Below are positions 1-10,888 of a stretch of 64,000 bases of DNA, in pieces. Made by a program: the position numbers and the translations under genes. The notes beneath the pieces are model-generated. The model was given only the letters and a program-made list of their open reading frames with translations. It was not told the DNA's origin and searched no databases. The stretch's first letter is position 1. Every line of letters starts with the position of its first letter. The stretch is from Calvatia gigantea (Eukaryota; Basidiomycota; Agaricomycetes; Agaricales; Lycoperdaceae), in contig JACAAK010000004.1 of the NCBI GenBank assembly GCA_025093985.1, positions 620,001 to 684,000 of the forward strand, in the 5' to 3' direction.

Positions 1-240
1 GAGGATACCTATAAAAAGGGGGGCAAGAAATCCAGAAAAACATCAGTCAAGTCAAGCCCCAGACAAAGATACTAGCATGTCCTCCCAAGCCAACCGCATC
101 TCTATCAACTCCCTCGTCCACCCCAACCCAACCACAATCTCCTCAGTCCCCCTCCCAAAACCAGGCAATAGCCAAGTACCCGCACCCCAAGGAGCGGGAA
201 ACCGGATGCATACTCACATCCCACTACAAGCAACCCTGGA

Positions 241-2757
241 CTGCCAACATCCAGGATGACTTGTCCTAAGTTGCAAGAATCAGCCAGGGTGAGTAATACA
301 CTCACCACACCTCAAATGACCATAGTCCTGGCAAAGAAAAATCTGCCCCCACTGGTAGAATGGGACAACAGCCATGTAGACGAAGACATCCCAATGACAG
401 ACGACACACGGCCATAGGGAACATGTCCAACAGAAACACTGCCCGAGGCAGCACCACCAGGGTGGTCATTTGAGGACCCAATAAGGGTATTTGCTCCCAG
501 AACCCTGTTTTTCCTCCCCAAATTCAACTGGATGATTGTTTGGAACAATCAAAGAAAACCACAAAGAAACGGAGCATGTACAATGAATCTGACTCAGACT
601 CAGGTACATCAAGCAACAACAGCAAGGACCTGGAGGAGATGACTCCTCAACAACGCAAGAAGGCCACCAGGAAGGTGGAACAGCAGAAGAAGGAGCACAA
701 GTGGAAAGTGCACCAGGACCCTGGCCGGATCCCTGACACATGGGGCATGATCAAAACATGCACTGGAGTTACTGAGTGCAATAATGAAATGTGCTACATG
801 CTGTTATGGAGAGTGCATCACTCTCCGTGAACAAATATAGTCGCTGCTGAGGGGTCAGGATTGATAAAATTGAGGGCCAATGCGACTCACGGCCCCCGAT
901 ATGAGCCTCAACACGCAGTATATCATGCTGCCCCTTGAGGGCTGCCCATGAATCCACATGAAGTTGACCAACTTCACAGTGTAGTTGCTGGGACCCATCA
1001 TGCTGCAAAAACCCATTTAGAAGCACACATGCTTCTCTACAAGCTATACACCATTGCATCTAGAACCATGCCTGGGTTCTGTGACTGCGCAATGCAGTAC
1101 ATATTAAACAGCAGCTTCATCAAGGAGAGAGCACACAATGACATACCCATGGACTTTCCTGCATGGGCTGACTTCCATACACCCATGCACTGGAATTATG
1201 GTGGCACCCTAACAGGCAACCAGAACAACCCAAACAAGGGAGCAGGTGTGCACCAGCCTGATATGGTGGAAATGCTCCACATTGATACTGTGGGGCAACA
1301 TATGATGTTGCATGGCTGTCCAGGGATGAAGAATTTCACCAACAGGACTGTCATCAACTTTATGTACAGTATTCATTGGCGATCTGCCTTTGGATATGGC
1401 CTTCTTAGGCTGCTTGCCCCCAAGGATCGTGAACTATGTGTATCATTCCAATGATGATTCACCATTATCGTGGTGAGCCCCAACATGTATTGTGACACAA
1501 TCACATGATACAATGAGAATAACCCTACTGCCCTATTCCAGGAGCAGTCTGGGCCAGTGTATGCGATCTGGCATGCCATTCTCCCTGAGAACTCCAAGGG
1601 GAACATCTCTCTCGACAACATCATGGAGGCCATGGTTTACAACTGGATCCCCCCCGCATGGATAGACCATGCATACCTATACAGCCTGCACTTCATGGCC
1701 CACTCTTACTCTGGGTCCGCACTCCATGATGCTCTCCTTCATGAGCATGACAACGAATGTCTTCATTGTCTCCAGGAGTTTGGCGTGTCCCCTGCCATCT
1801 CCGAATGGGACAGGTGGAGATATCCCACCCACAAAGACAATCTTCATCTCATGGTAATGACCCATGAAGAAGATGAAAAGCAAATGGACATTGGCTATGG
1901 TGATGGCTGATGGCTTCTCATAGGGGAATTCCCCTACTTCACTCACTTAGTGATAGGTCCAACTTGGACATGTCAAATGGTCGATATACCGGTGCTGCCA
2001 GAAACTGATGGGGACATGCAATGCAACCCCCCCATCATGCTCATCCCTCATCCATCCGCCATCAAGGAGGACAGTGATGAAGAATTTGGGCCCAACACTA
2101 TGGACATAGCCCCGGACAACACTGTCCTGATTGACCAGGCAACTGACACAGTTGCCCCAACAACCACTCCAAACCCCTTGTTGGAGATCTCTGGAGCTCC
2201 TGCACCCCCAGCTGAAGCCTCACCAACAAGATCGGATGACTCTAATGCCACTGCTCATCAGTCTAAGGCCACGTAACCATAACTGAAGACCAGCAATGAG
2301 GCACCCACTTGCCCCTCACATACCTACCTATTGGCTGGTACTCCTTATTCTCAATCATTGAGTCCGCATAACTGTGGGCTCAATGTTCAGACTTAATAGG
2401 TCACGATTTGTGACCCACAAAATAAAATAAAACCTAAACTGATATTGAGGCTAGTGTATCCACTGTCCTCTCAAACCATCTTGGTCAGACTGTGTACCAG
2501 TCTCATCAGGGGGTGTGTAAGGGGTAATTCCCCACCCTTTCCTTTATTGGACTTGTCATTATTCCTTTATCACATGCTGTTTTTTATTTCTTTATTTTCC
2601 CTTGTTTTGTGCCATAAAACAAATGCAAACTTAGTTGCTATATAATGCCCTGTATGTCGAGCTGTTACAGCTCAACTATTATCTTTTTGTTATACGTACA
2701 TTTACCGATATACACAGGTTGAGCATATTTCGTGTGACTTAAGATATATGGCCCGTA
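241..2757 (+). other. Foreign 2.5 kb insert inside gypsy third ORF
   Basis: Alignment of copy H with copies D and F breaks near 240 and resumes near 2757. The inserted DNA carries a degraded gene (540-2276) followed by about 460 bases without a convincing ORF (2277-2740, AT-rich). I see no terminal inverted repeats or clear target duplication, so the carrier could be a decayed DNA transposon, a retrocopy or filler DNA. Confidence 0.55.
540..2276 (+). pseudogene. Unknown intron-containing gene, degraded
   Basis: Consecutive reading frames read like one old protein gene. The first (540-826) begins with a lysine/serine-rich charged tract (ESDSDSGTSSNNSKDLEE). The middle (948-1454) contains WNYGGTLTGNQNNPNKG and FMYSIHWRSAFGYGLL. 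The third (from 1542) contains EQSGPVYAIWHAILPENSKG. The tail is acidic and proline/threonine-rich (to 2276). Two plausible introns have GT-AG ends: 827-918 (GTGAAC...CGCAG) and 1473-1541 (GTGAGC...TCCAG). In-frame stops and frame changes show it is not functional as it stands. I do not recognise the family; it could be a captured host gene or a transposon-borne ORF of a type frequent in agaricomycetes. Confidence 0.4.
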
Positions 2758-3350
2758 AAGTGTCTTGCTTTACAAGAAGTATTCAAACACCTTGACATTG
2801 CTGACATCTTCCTGGAGCTCGCCAATGTGGCCATGAATCTACTTAGATGTGATAAAACCACTGAAGATCCAGAAATTGATGCCCTCATTGACAGGATCCA
2901 CAACACCCTCTCCGAGCTCCACACCACAATCAACCCCACACCACCAACCCAATCCAACATGCCCATGGATGAAGAAACAACTGTTTCCATGAAAGAAGAA
3001 GTCAACTCACTCCTGCCACTTCATAAAAACAATCACTCCACCACAACTTGTATCAGTTTTTCTCCCTTCCACAAGATTCCACACTGTGCTACCAGGACAA
3101 GAAAAGGACCAACACTACTGGAAAACAATAGTCAAGAACTATTGGGACAACTCCACCACAACCGACTTCCCATTCAATAGTGTCCTAGTCCCTATCCGCC
3201 AGGATGGTCAAAGCCACTTGCCTGTCTTCTTCACATGTTTGAATGATGGAAAGTACCTCATCAGAGCTACCAAGAAAGCCCTTGCCTCCACCATAGTCAA
3301 TGGTGACTTTGATGAAGCTTCCTGAGGCATGAAGCCAAATTGGGGGATAT

Positions 3351-3657
3351 TGTTATGGATTTCCACCAATCACATCGTGCTCCATGCTTATCTGCATTTC
3401 TATACTGCCAGTACATCTGTTTCACTTATTCTTGTTGGGTGATCTCCAGTTATGACTCAAACTAACTACTACACCTACCTTACCAGACATTTCATGTAGT
3501 TACCCCATCCATTCAACTGGATGACTCTCAGTATTTAAGCGTACATACACCCACTGTATTCAGTATGCTTAACCACCTCTTGTTCTCCTCCCCTTACTTA
3601 CCCTCAAGTCTTAGCCTAAGTTGCAACCTGAGGTTTACTCAGACTAAGGTTGTAACA
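3351..3657 (+). repeat. Gypsy LTR, 3' LTR of copy H
   Basis: 307 bp, beginning TGTTATGGAT and ending GTTGTAACA. It has a TATTTAAGC promoter-like box about 185 bp in. The 3' portion (TTAGCCTAAGTTGCAACCTGA) is shared by every LTR of this family in the window. Confidence 0.85.
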
Positions 3658-3963
3658 AAATCAAGTACTCAATCAATTTTACTCCTCCCTCAGTGACAAG
3701 TCTATCAATATCAACATCATGTGCATCATATCAGATTGTATTCATTGAAGGGTAGCATAGGAGGCAATTCCAGACAAGGAGGGAGCTGGAATGATGGCAG
3801 ATCAAATAGCTGAGGAGGATAATGCTTAGCTCTAGCTCATTGTCTGACATATTCAGGATGGTTAGTTCTAGCTCTATGCTCTCTTATGATATTGTCTGGT
3901 GGAGTGGCTCTTCAAACATGCTCACACCTCTCTTGCTGCTCTCATCAGTGGACTTTGTCAAGT
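3658..3963. other. Intergenic spacer, no gene seen
   Basis: About 300 bp between two oppositely oriented gypsy LTRs. I see no ORF, repeat or RNA gene in it. Confidence 0.6.
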
Positions 3964-4269
3964 TGTTATGACCTTAGTCTGAGTAAACCTCAGGTTACAA
4001 CTTAGGCTAAGACTTGAGGGCAAGTAAGGGAAGGAGAACAAGGTGGTTAAGCATACCGAATACAGGGGGATATATGTACACTTAAATACAAAGAGACATC
4101 CAGTTGAATGGATAGAGTTAACTACATGAAACATCCAATGGTAATGGTATGGTAGTTATATGAGTCAATACTCAGAGATTGCTGAGACACTAATAAGTGA
4201 AACAGGTACAAGGTAGGATGAGATGGAGATGAGTACAGAGGTGTGATAAAAACAGTGGAAATCACAACA
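3964..4269 (-). repeat. Gypsy 3' LTR of copy A
   Basis: 306 bp. On the plus strand it starts TGTTATGACC and ends ATCACAACA. It matches the right-hand LTR (10048-10887) once the nested insertion is removed, which also gives 306 bp. Confidence 0.9.
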
Positions 4270-4287
4270 TTACTTCCTGATTAGGCT

Positions 4288-5281
4288 TCATGCCTCAGGA
4301 AGCTCATTGAAGTCGCCATGGATAATGGCTGCAGCAAGGGCCTTCTTGGTGATGCCTATGAGGCATCTTCCACTGTTGGATAGTGCAAAGAAGATGGGCA
4401 AGTGGCTTCAGCCATCTTGGTAGATAGGAACTGGGACACCTTCATATGGAAACTCAGTGATGGTGGAAGTTTCCCAGTAACTCTTGACTATTGAGTGCCA
4501 GTAGGGTTGGTTGCAGTCTTGGCTGGGTAATACAGTATGGAAGTGAGTGGGTGGCAGAAAAACCAAGATGATTTGGGGCAGTGTAATAGTTTTGATGAAG
4601 CAGTGTAAGACATTGACTTTTTCCTTCATAGATACCATGACTTCTTTGTCCATAGGAGTATCAGCCCAGGTAGTTGTTCAGGGTGGGTTGATAGTGTTGC
4701 AGAGTTCTTTTAGGATGGAGTGGATGCAGTTAACAAGTTCCTTGGTGCTGGTATCATCAGGGGTAGTGCCACAGCCAAGCAGGCTGGAGGCAATGTCTCT
4801 TAATTCTAGGAATATTTCTGTGATATTGAGGTTCTTGAATACTTCAAGTGTGAGGTCAACCCAGCTTTGTAAACTGTTGACATGGCTTTGTTCAGATGGC
4901 ATCAGGGCCAACTGGGAGAGGGCATGGAAGATGGTGGGGATGTGTTTACTGGTGGATGTGGCAGTATTTTTGAAACCTGCATACATGTCTGCAAAGGTGA
5001 TGTATGCTGTTGTGAGGGTGATGAGATGGTTGATATTCAGCCACTTGTTCTGGTTTGTAATAGTAATTAATTTGGCATCAGTGGCATTGTTAATGTCTTT
5101 GAGCAGGTTTTCTAACAGCCCTTGAACTGGTGATGGTGTTGTGGCCATATTAAATTGTGTGCCTACTAGGAGCAGGGGCTTTGCTGTTGTCTGGCTCAGG
5201 CATTGGGACAGAAGAGATTCTAGTCGGGTTGGGATGGATGAGAAAGGAGATTGTGATACAGCTAGTTTGGGAGGCAGGCAT
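4288..5281 (-). pseudogene. Gypsy third ORF (post-pol), copy A
   Basis: This is the family's unknown ORF, about 330 codons. It starts at an ATG at 5281 (MPASQTSC) and ends GDFNELPEA at 4288. One extra base near 5150 splits the frame, and a few stops interrupt the C-terminal half. Most of the middle (5148-4678) is open for 156 codons: SPVQGLLENLL, then LTLEVFKNLNITEIFLELRD. I see no membrane segment, zinc knuckle or catalytic motif, so an env-type role is not supported. The predicted protein is mostly helical with a conserved YWxxIVKxYW core and a C-terminal ATKKALA segment. Function is unknown. Confidence 0.7.
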
Positions 5282-5359
5282 GTCTAGTAGGCTTGTTTGC
5301 TAGTTGGTTTGTTGGATATGTTTTTTGACTTTCTACCCCCTTTTTTATGGGTATCCTCT

Positions 5360-8300
5360 GGATGCCTTTTTAGATAGTCCTGTATAGCCTCTTTTGCATT
5401 TCCTAGATTGGATTCTACTGTTCACATATCTTCTTCATTACTATACCCTTTCCAATGTACTAGGAATTGATATCCCCTTCCATGTCTTTGTCATCCTCAG
5501 ATCTTATCCACTTCGTATTCTTCTTTATTATTGATAATCACTGGGTTGGGCACTGATGGTTGTTTCTGACTTAGGAACTCTACCTCATGTGTTGGCATCA
5601 GAAGCTATTCATTGAAGATATTATGGATGGCCCATCCTTCTGGTAGGTTTAGCTAGTATGCCACTTCTCCTATTTTTTCCTTAATATGGAAAGGGCCATA
5701 CTATTTTTGGCCTAGTTTCTTTGATGCTTGATTGATGTGGATATTTGTGTTCTCGAGCCATACTTTATCACTGATTTAGTACATCCTGGTATGGAGTCTA
5801 CTGCAGTCATGTTGCTGTTTCATCTTTTCTTGGTATGAGCGCAGTGCTAATGAGGTGTTGTCTTGGGCAGCTTGGAGTTGTTTTAGAAATTCCATTGCTG
5901 TAGAATTGTTTGTTGATTGGTTGTTTTTGCCCTTCCATGGATGTCTTCCATATAGTTTAGGAAAAATGGTGTTTCCTGTGTTCCTCCATGCTGCTTGTTA
6001 TTGTAGTGGAATTCTGCCATCAGGAGCTATTCTGTCCAGTTGTCCTGGTCATAATTGCAATATAGGTGAATGTAAGTTTCCACTTCTCTATTGATGTGTT
6101 CTATCTATCCATTTGTCTGGGGGTGGTATGCCATTGACAGATTGCATTCTATCCCAAGTCCTTTGAATAGTTCTTTGGTGAATTTTGATGCAAATTGAGG
6201 TCCTTGGTCACTAAGCACTTTCCTCGGTAGTCCATGTAGCTTCCATATTTTGTCTCAATAAATTCATGTAATATCTTTGGATGAAATGTCTGTTGTTGTC
6301 ACTATAAGTCATATCATTTTTGTGAAGCAATCAACAACAACTAGTATTGTGTCTTTCCCTTTTGATTCTGGTAAAGGTCCAATCATATCAATGCTAATCT
6401 CTTCCCAAGGTCCATTTGGTGTTGGGAGAGGATGTAGTGGCAATTTGAGCAGTATCATTCTTGTTTTGTTTCTCTGACAAGCTTGACATCCTCAGATGTA
6501 TCTTTTTACATCTTTCTGTATAGTTTGCCACCAATAATCATGGCTGATTAGCTCCATCATTCTGTGTTGTCCAGGGTGTCCTACATCTGGGACATCATGG
6601 TACTGTTGCAGAATTTCTTCTCATAGCTTCTGATCCAGTGGCATGTATACATTGTTTTGTTTGTAGACTACTCTTTCATCCTTAGTGAGTTCTGATTCTT
6701 CCTTCTGTAGTTCTATGAGGACCACTGTTTCACATCAGGGGTTCTTTTGTATCTTCTCTAAGAATGTTGGTTCAATGAATAGTTCAGCTCACAATAGAAC
6801 TGTATTGTTAGTGTTCTTGGTTTATAGCCAGCTTTCCCATATCATAGTGACTAGTTTGTCTTCTGGTTCCTCTGGTGTTTGGTAGACTTGGGACAATAGG
6901 TCAGCTTTTGTGTTTGTCTTTTCTGGCACATATTGCAATGTGAAATCATAATCTTGTAGCTGTAAATACCATTGGGCCTGACATCTGTTTAGCTTTTGTG
7001 GTTTCCAGTAGTACTTCAGATTTTCATAGTCTGTCCATATTTTGAATTTTTCTTCAGCATCTAATAGGTAATGTCTCCATTCCTTCAGGGTGTGGATGAT
7101 AGCTAGCAGTTCCTTGTTGTAGACTTTATAGTTATACTCAGCTGGTGATAACATCCATGATGTGAAGGCAATTGGATGCCATTTGTCTTCTTGTAATTGC
7201 AATAATATGCCTCTTAATGCATAGTCTGAAGCATTGACTTCTACTCAGAATTGACCTTGTCTTTGTGGCAGTGTTAGGACTGGTTCTTCAGTGATGCATT
7301 TCTTTAGTTTGTTAAATGCAGTTTGGTGTTCTTGGTTCCATTCCCATGTGGTTGCCCCTTTGAGCTTGTTTAGTGGTCCTGTGATTTTGCTGAAGTTTCT
7401 GATGAAGCATTGGTAGTAATTGGTGAATCCTAGGAATTTTTCTACTCCTTTGGTGCTTTTTGGCTCAGGCCAATTCCATACCACTTTGACTTTTTCTTTT
7501 TCCATCTTGATTTGTCCATGTCCTACTCTAACTCCTAGCATTGGGATTTCTTTGGCATTGAATATGCATTTGGTTCATTTGAAACATAGGTTGTACTAGT
7601 TCACTCACTCTAGAAACTGCACTGTCCATTCCTTTAGTTGTTCTTTTATGTCACCTAGGATTGTGAAGTTGTCTATATAATTTATGATGTCTCTGTTCTG
7701 TAAAAGGTCACAGAAGATACTTGTCATCATTTGGGAGAAGGTCCCTGGCAAGTTACTGAGGCTGAAATACATGACCATTGGTTCAAAGAGTCCTTTATTG
7801 GTGAGAAATGCAGCTTTCCATTCATCTCCTTCTTTGATTCTGATGTTGTTATATCCCCAGATGATATCCAGTTTGTTGAAGTATTTTGCTTTGCCCAGCT
7901 TGTTGATTACTTCACCAATTCTTGGTAGCAGGGTTTTGTCTTTGATTACTATATTGTTTAGTTGTCTGTAGTCTTGAATTAGCCTTTGGAACTGTCTTTC
8001 TTGGGAATGAAGAAGGTTGGTGCTGCATATGGGGATTTTGACAGCCTTATCCATCCTGACTCAAGGTTTTCTCTGATGAATGCTTTGAGTTCGTCTTGTT
8101 CTTTGACTGTTATGTTGTATGTTCCAGCACTTTTTCTTTTGGGGCATCTTCTGTTAGGATTATTTCGTGGTCCTATTCAGTTTATTCTGGGAGTTTGTTG
8201 AATGTCATTTTGTTGAACAAGTATGTGAATGGCTGTACATAGTCAGGCAGGTCTTCTGGTTTAGTCAGGTCTAGTTTGTCTTTTTCTTCCCATAAGTCTT

Positions 8301-8703
8301 CTATAGTGGTTATACTTCATATTTGGTCTGTAATGTAGATGTTTTGGTGTGGGAACTGGCAGTCTGGTAGGCATCAAGTGAACTTGATTTCTTTGTTATC
8401 CCAATTTACTTCCGGGTTGTGCTTAACCAGCCAATTGTGTCCTAGAAAAACCTCTGCTTGGTCTTGTAATTGTATGACTGAGGCTTCAATTCTTTCTTTG
8501 TGTCCTTGGATCTCCATGTCAATAATAGCCATCTCCATTACTTTTCTCTCTTGGTTTGGTGTTTCATCTGCATTTAGTACTAGAATTTGTTGTCCTAATT
8601 TCCAGGTAAAGATTCTTTCTTTATCAACCAGTTTTCTGCTAATACTGCTGGTAGTGCATCCTAAGTCTACAATCATGTTCACTGTAATTTCTTTTTCTGC
8701 CAT
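5360..8703 (-). pseudogene. Gypsy pol, copy A (PR-RT-RH-IN-chromo)
   Basis: Domain order on the minus strand is as follows. Protease is at 8703-8374; the DSG active-site motif has become DLG. Reverse transcriptase is at about 8060-7605 (QDYRQLNN; YxDD decayed to YIDN). The RT thumb and RNase H are at 7541-6822 (PVLTLPQ, YNKELLAIIHTLKEWRHYLL). Integrase is at about 6800-5600 and heavily interrupted. A chromodomain tail lies near 5560-5380 (VHWKGYSNEED). Many stops and frameshifts mean no complete polyprotein can be made. The sequence is markedly CpG-poor compared with element C. Confidence 0.85.
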
Positions 8704-8820
8704 TTGTATTTTTCCTTTTAGGTTCAGTTCACGCTTTCATTTCTGAGGAATTGTGTAGAATTTGTCTGATATCCTAGATACAAGCTTCTTGACTCTTGAG
8801 GTAGTGCCTACTTGGAGTCC

Positions 8821-9967
8821 TCAGAAAAATCCTTCTTTTCTTCTGTTTTGACTTCTTCTACTTCTCAGACTTGTATTTTCTTGGGTGTAGTGCAAGTTTT
8901 GGCTATATGGCCCATTTTTCCAGTTGTAGCATGTCAACCCCTTGGGTTTCTTGCAATTCTTGGTGATGTGGCTGAAAATGCTGCAGTTGTAGCATTTCAG
9001 TTCTCCTTTGTCATTGAAGATGTGGCATCTGCTTCCTATCTCCATAGATTCTCCCATTCCTCTATATGTAGTTCCAGTGCTGGTCTTTCTATCTCCACAG
9101 TACTCAGATGCCTCATATCCTTGTCCAATGGAGAGTATGGCTTCCTTCCATTCAGCATAAGTGTCTGGTCTGGTGATGGGCAGATACCCAGTAATTGTGT
9201 GGATAATATCCTGCCTGGTGTTTTTCTTGAGTAAAAACATAGCATGTTTGTTGTCAGTTTTCACCTTGCTTTGTAAGACTTTGAATTCAATCAAGTAGTC
9301 AGCAGTGTTTTTGTTACCCTGTTTGAACTTCTCAATTTGCCATTTGGCCTTGCTGTTTGAGGCATCATCTGAGAACATTTTTCTAAAGTCTTCTGAAAAT
9401 TTCACCCAGTCTACTGAGTCTTCAGAGTCTAAGATTATTGGTGCTTTCATAGTGGCATATACTCCTGCTATTCCTCCTCATAGCCTGGCTAAGACTGCTA
9501 TGGCCTTGTCATCTACTGAGACTATCTTGTTAAATTTCATGAAGAGTGTCATTGCTCTCCACCAATCATTGAATTTGGTGCAGGTGCCATTGAAGAATCC
9601 AGGTCTGGCACTAAGCCTTTTCCATTGGGTGCTGCTGTAGGTACTACAGTAGTTGTCAGTCATATCTGAGTTGATGCTTGAATCTGTTTCTGTTTCTTCT
9701 GAGCTTGATTCATCTGATTCTGATTCCTCCTGTTCTTGTGCTGGGTTCTCCTGGTGTGTTAACTCTTCTTCTGCTAAGTTGAGTTTGTTTAGAAGTTCTA
9801 ATAATACTTCTTTCTCCTGTTGGGTTTGCTCCAGGTTCGTCATGTATTTGTTCTGTTGGTTCTTTAGGTACTTTGGGGTTCCCTGTCTCTTCTTTGTCTG
9901 ATGTTTCTAACTTGTCGTCTGTAACTTCAAGGTTCAGTTCTCTGTATTCATCTGGGTTTGAGCTCAT
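8821..9967 (-). pseudogene. Gypsy gag, copy A
   Basis: Start MSSNPDEYRELNLEV at 9967 matches the gag start of copy E (47393). A frameshift near 9800 moves to the frame with the acidic linker EESESDESSSEETE. A capsid-like core follows (KAKWQIEKFKQGNKNTADYL) and then a CCHC zinc knuckle CYNCSIFSHITKNC. The second knuckle, intact in copy E, is lost here. Gag would form the virus-like particle in the cytoplasm; this copy is broken. Confidence 0.8.
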
Positions 9968-10047
9968 ATACTAGCTCCTAGGTTGTTGTTTGTTCAGGCC
10001 TGTTTCAGCCTACTCTTTTGCAAGGTGAGGTGGGACACTTAACCAAA

Positions 10048-10887
10048 TGTTATGACCTTAGTGTTATGAATATGACTATTTACTTAAATAATACAAGTTC
10101 TAGAACACTCTTAGACTAGAACATGTCTAGACTATGCCTAGAACTTAATACTCATAAATAGAACAACTTATATAATAATTCAAAGTTGTACCACTTTGAA
10201 GTTGTACTGACTTTTATATACCATATCTAGACAAGTAACATATCAATACAGTATAATACAGTAGCACACCACTGTAGTATATAAACCCTTTAACTTGACA
10301 AGTAGACAGCATCATTTCTACTTGGTTAGGTAGAGACTCAATCTATAACTCTCTTAACACTCTCTTATAATCTGAACCTAAGATGTTATCTCTGAACTAC
10401 TAAGTTTACTTTATAAGATGTTATAAGAGTTATCTATTGAAGAACAAGACCTCTGATCATAGACATAAGAATATACAAAGTAGTTGTAATACTTTTATAT
10501 TCTTAAGCCTTCGAGAAGGAGTCCCCTTTGATAGTACAACTGCCTGTAGATATCAGGTTGACTTAGGACAAAGTCAATCTCACTATAACACTTAGTCTGA
10601 GTAAACCTCAGGTTGCAACTTAGGCTAAGACTTGAGGGTGAGTAAAGAGAGGAGAATGAGGTAGTTAAGCATACCAAATACAGAGGGATGTATGTATGCT
10701 TAAATATGAAGAAACATCCAGTTGAATGGATGGAGTTAACTACATGAAACATCTGATGGTAATGGCATGGTAGTTGTATGAGTCAATACTCAGAGATCGC
10801 TGAGATGCTAATAGGTGAAACAGGTACAAGGTAGGATGAGATGGAGATGAGTATGGAGGTGTGATAGAAATGGTGGAAATCACAACA
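10048..10887 (-). repeat. Gypsy 5' LTR of copy A, split by a solo LTR
   Basis: The LTR consists of 10048-10061 plus 10591-10887. Removing the nested element and one CTTAG copy restores a 306 bp LTR equal in length to the left LTR. It ends ACAACA directly against the broken serine hydrolase gene. Confidence 0.88.
10062..10590 (+). repeat. Solo LTR of another retroelement, nested in copy A LTR
   Basis: 529 bp from TGTTATGAAT to CACTATAACA, flanked by perfect 5-bp duplications CTTAG (10057-10061 and 10591-10595). A TATA-like box (GTATATAAACCC) near 10277 suggests plus orientation. It has clustered CTAGA motifs, including a perfect palindrome GTTCTAGAAC (core TTCTAGAA at 10098-10105). No internal coding sequence remains, so it is a recombined solo LTR. 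Confidence 0.88.
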
Positions 10888-10888
10888 T

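Larger units (their letters stand above)
77..3325 (+). pseudogene. Gypsy third ORF (post-pol), copy H, interrupted
   Basis: The N-terminal part (77 to about 240) carries the family motif SLVHPNPTTISSVPLPKPGN. The C-terminal part resumes near 2757 with VFKHLDIADIFLELANVA and ends in KALASTIVNGDFDEAS. There is a frameshift near 3080-3090, between the segment with EEVNSLL and the one with QEKDQHYW. The middle is replaced by foreign DNA. Function is unknown; the same ORF sits between chromodomain and 3' LTR in five other copies here. It is a dead copy, useful mainly for aligning the family. Confidence 0.75.
1..3657 (+). mobile_element. Ty3/gypsy element copy H, 3' fragment
   Basis: This is the 3' part of a gypsy LTR element whose left part lies outside the window. 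The first 60 bases match the tract that follows the chromodomain in copies A, D, E and F (GGATACC then TATAAAAAG). The family's third ORF follows, then a purine-rich tract (about 3335-3350) and the 3' LTR. The third ORF is interrupted at about 241-2757 by unrelated sequence, and roughly 290 bases of the ORF are missing there, so insertion and deletion both occurred. No 5' LTR or target duplication can be checked. Confidence 0.8.
3964..10887 (-). mobile_element. Full-length Ty3/gypsy chromovirus, copy A
   Basis: Reading on the minus strand the order is 5' LTR (10887-10048), gag, protease, reverse transcriptase, RNase H, integrase with chromodomain, third ORF, then 3' LTR (4269-3964). Without the nested solo LTR the element is about 6.4 kb. 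Coding regions carry frameshifts and stops, so it is dead. The five bases outside each end (CAAGT on the left, TCTAA on the right) do not match, so its target duplication has been lost or an end was rearranged. Confidence 0.9.

Noticed and set aside
4288..5281. Third ORF as an env gene
   Set aside because: No signal peptide, transmembrane segment or cleavage-site pattern can be seen in any of six copies.
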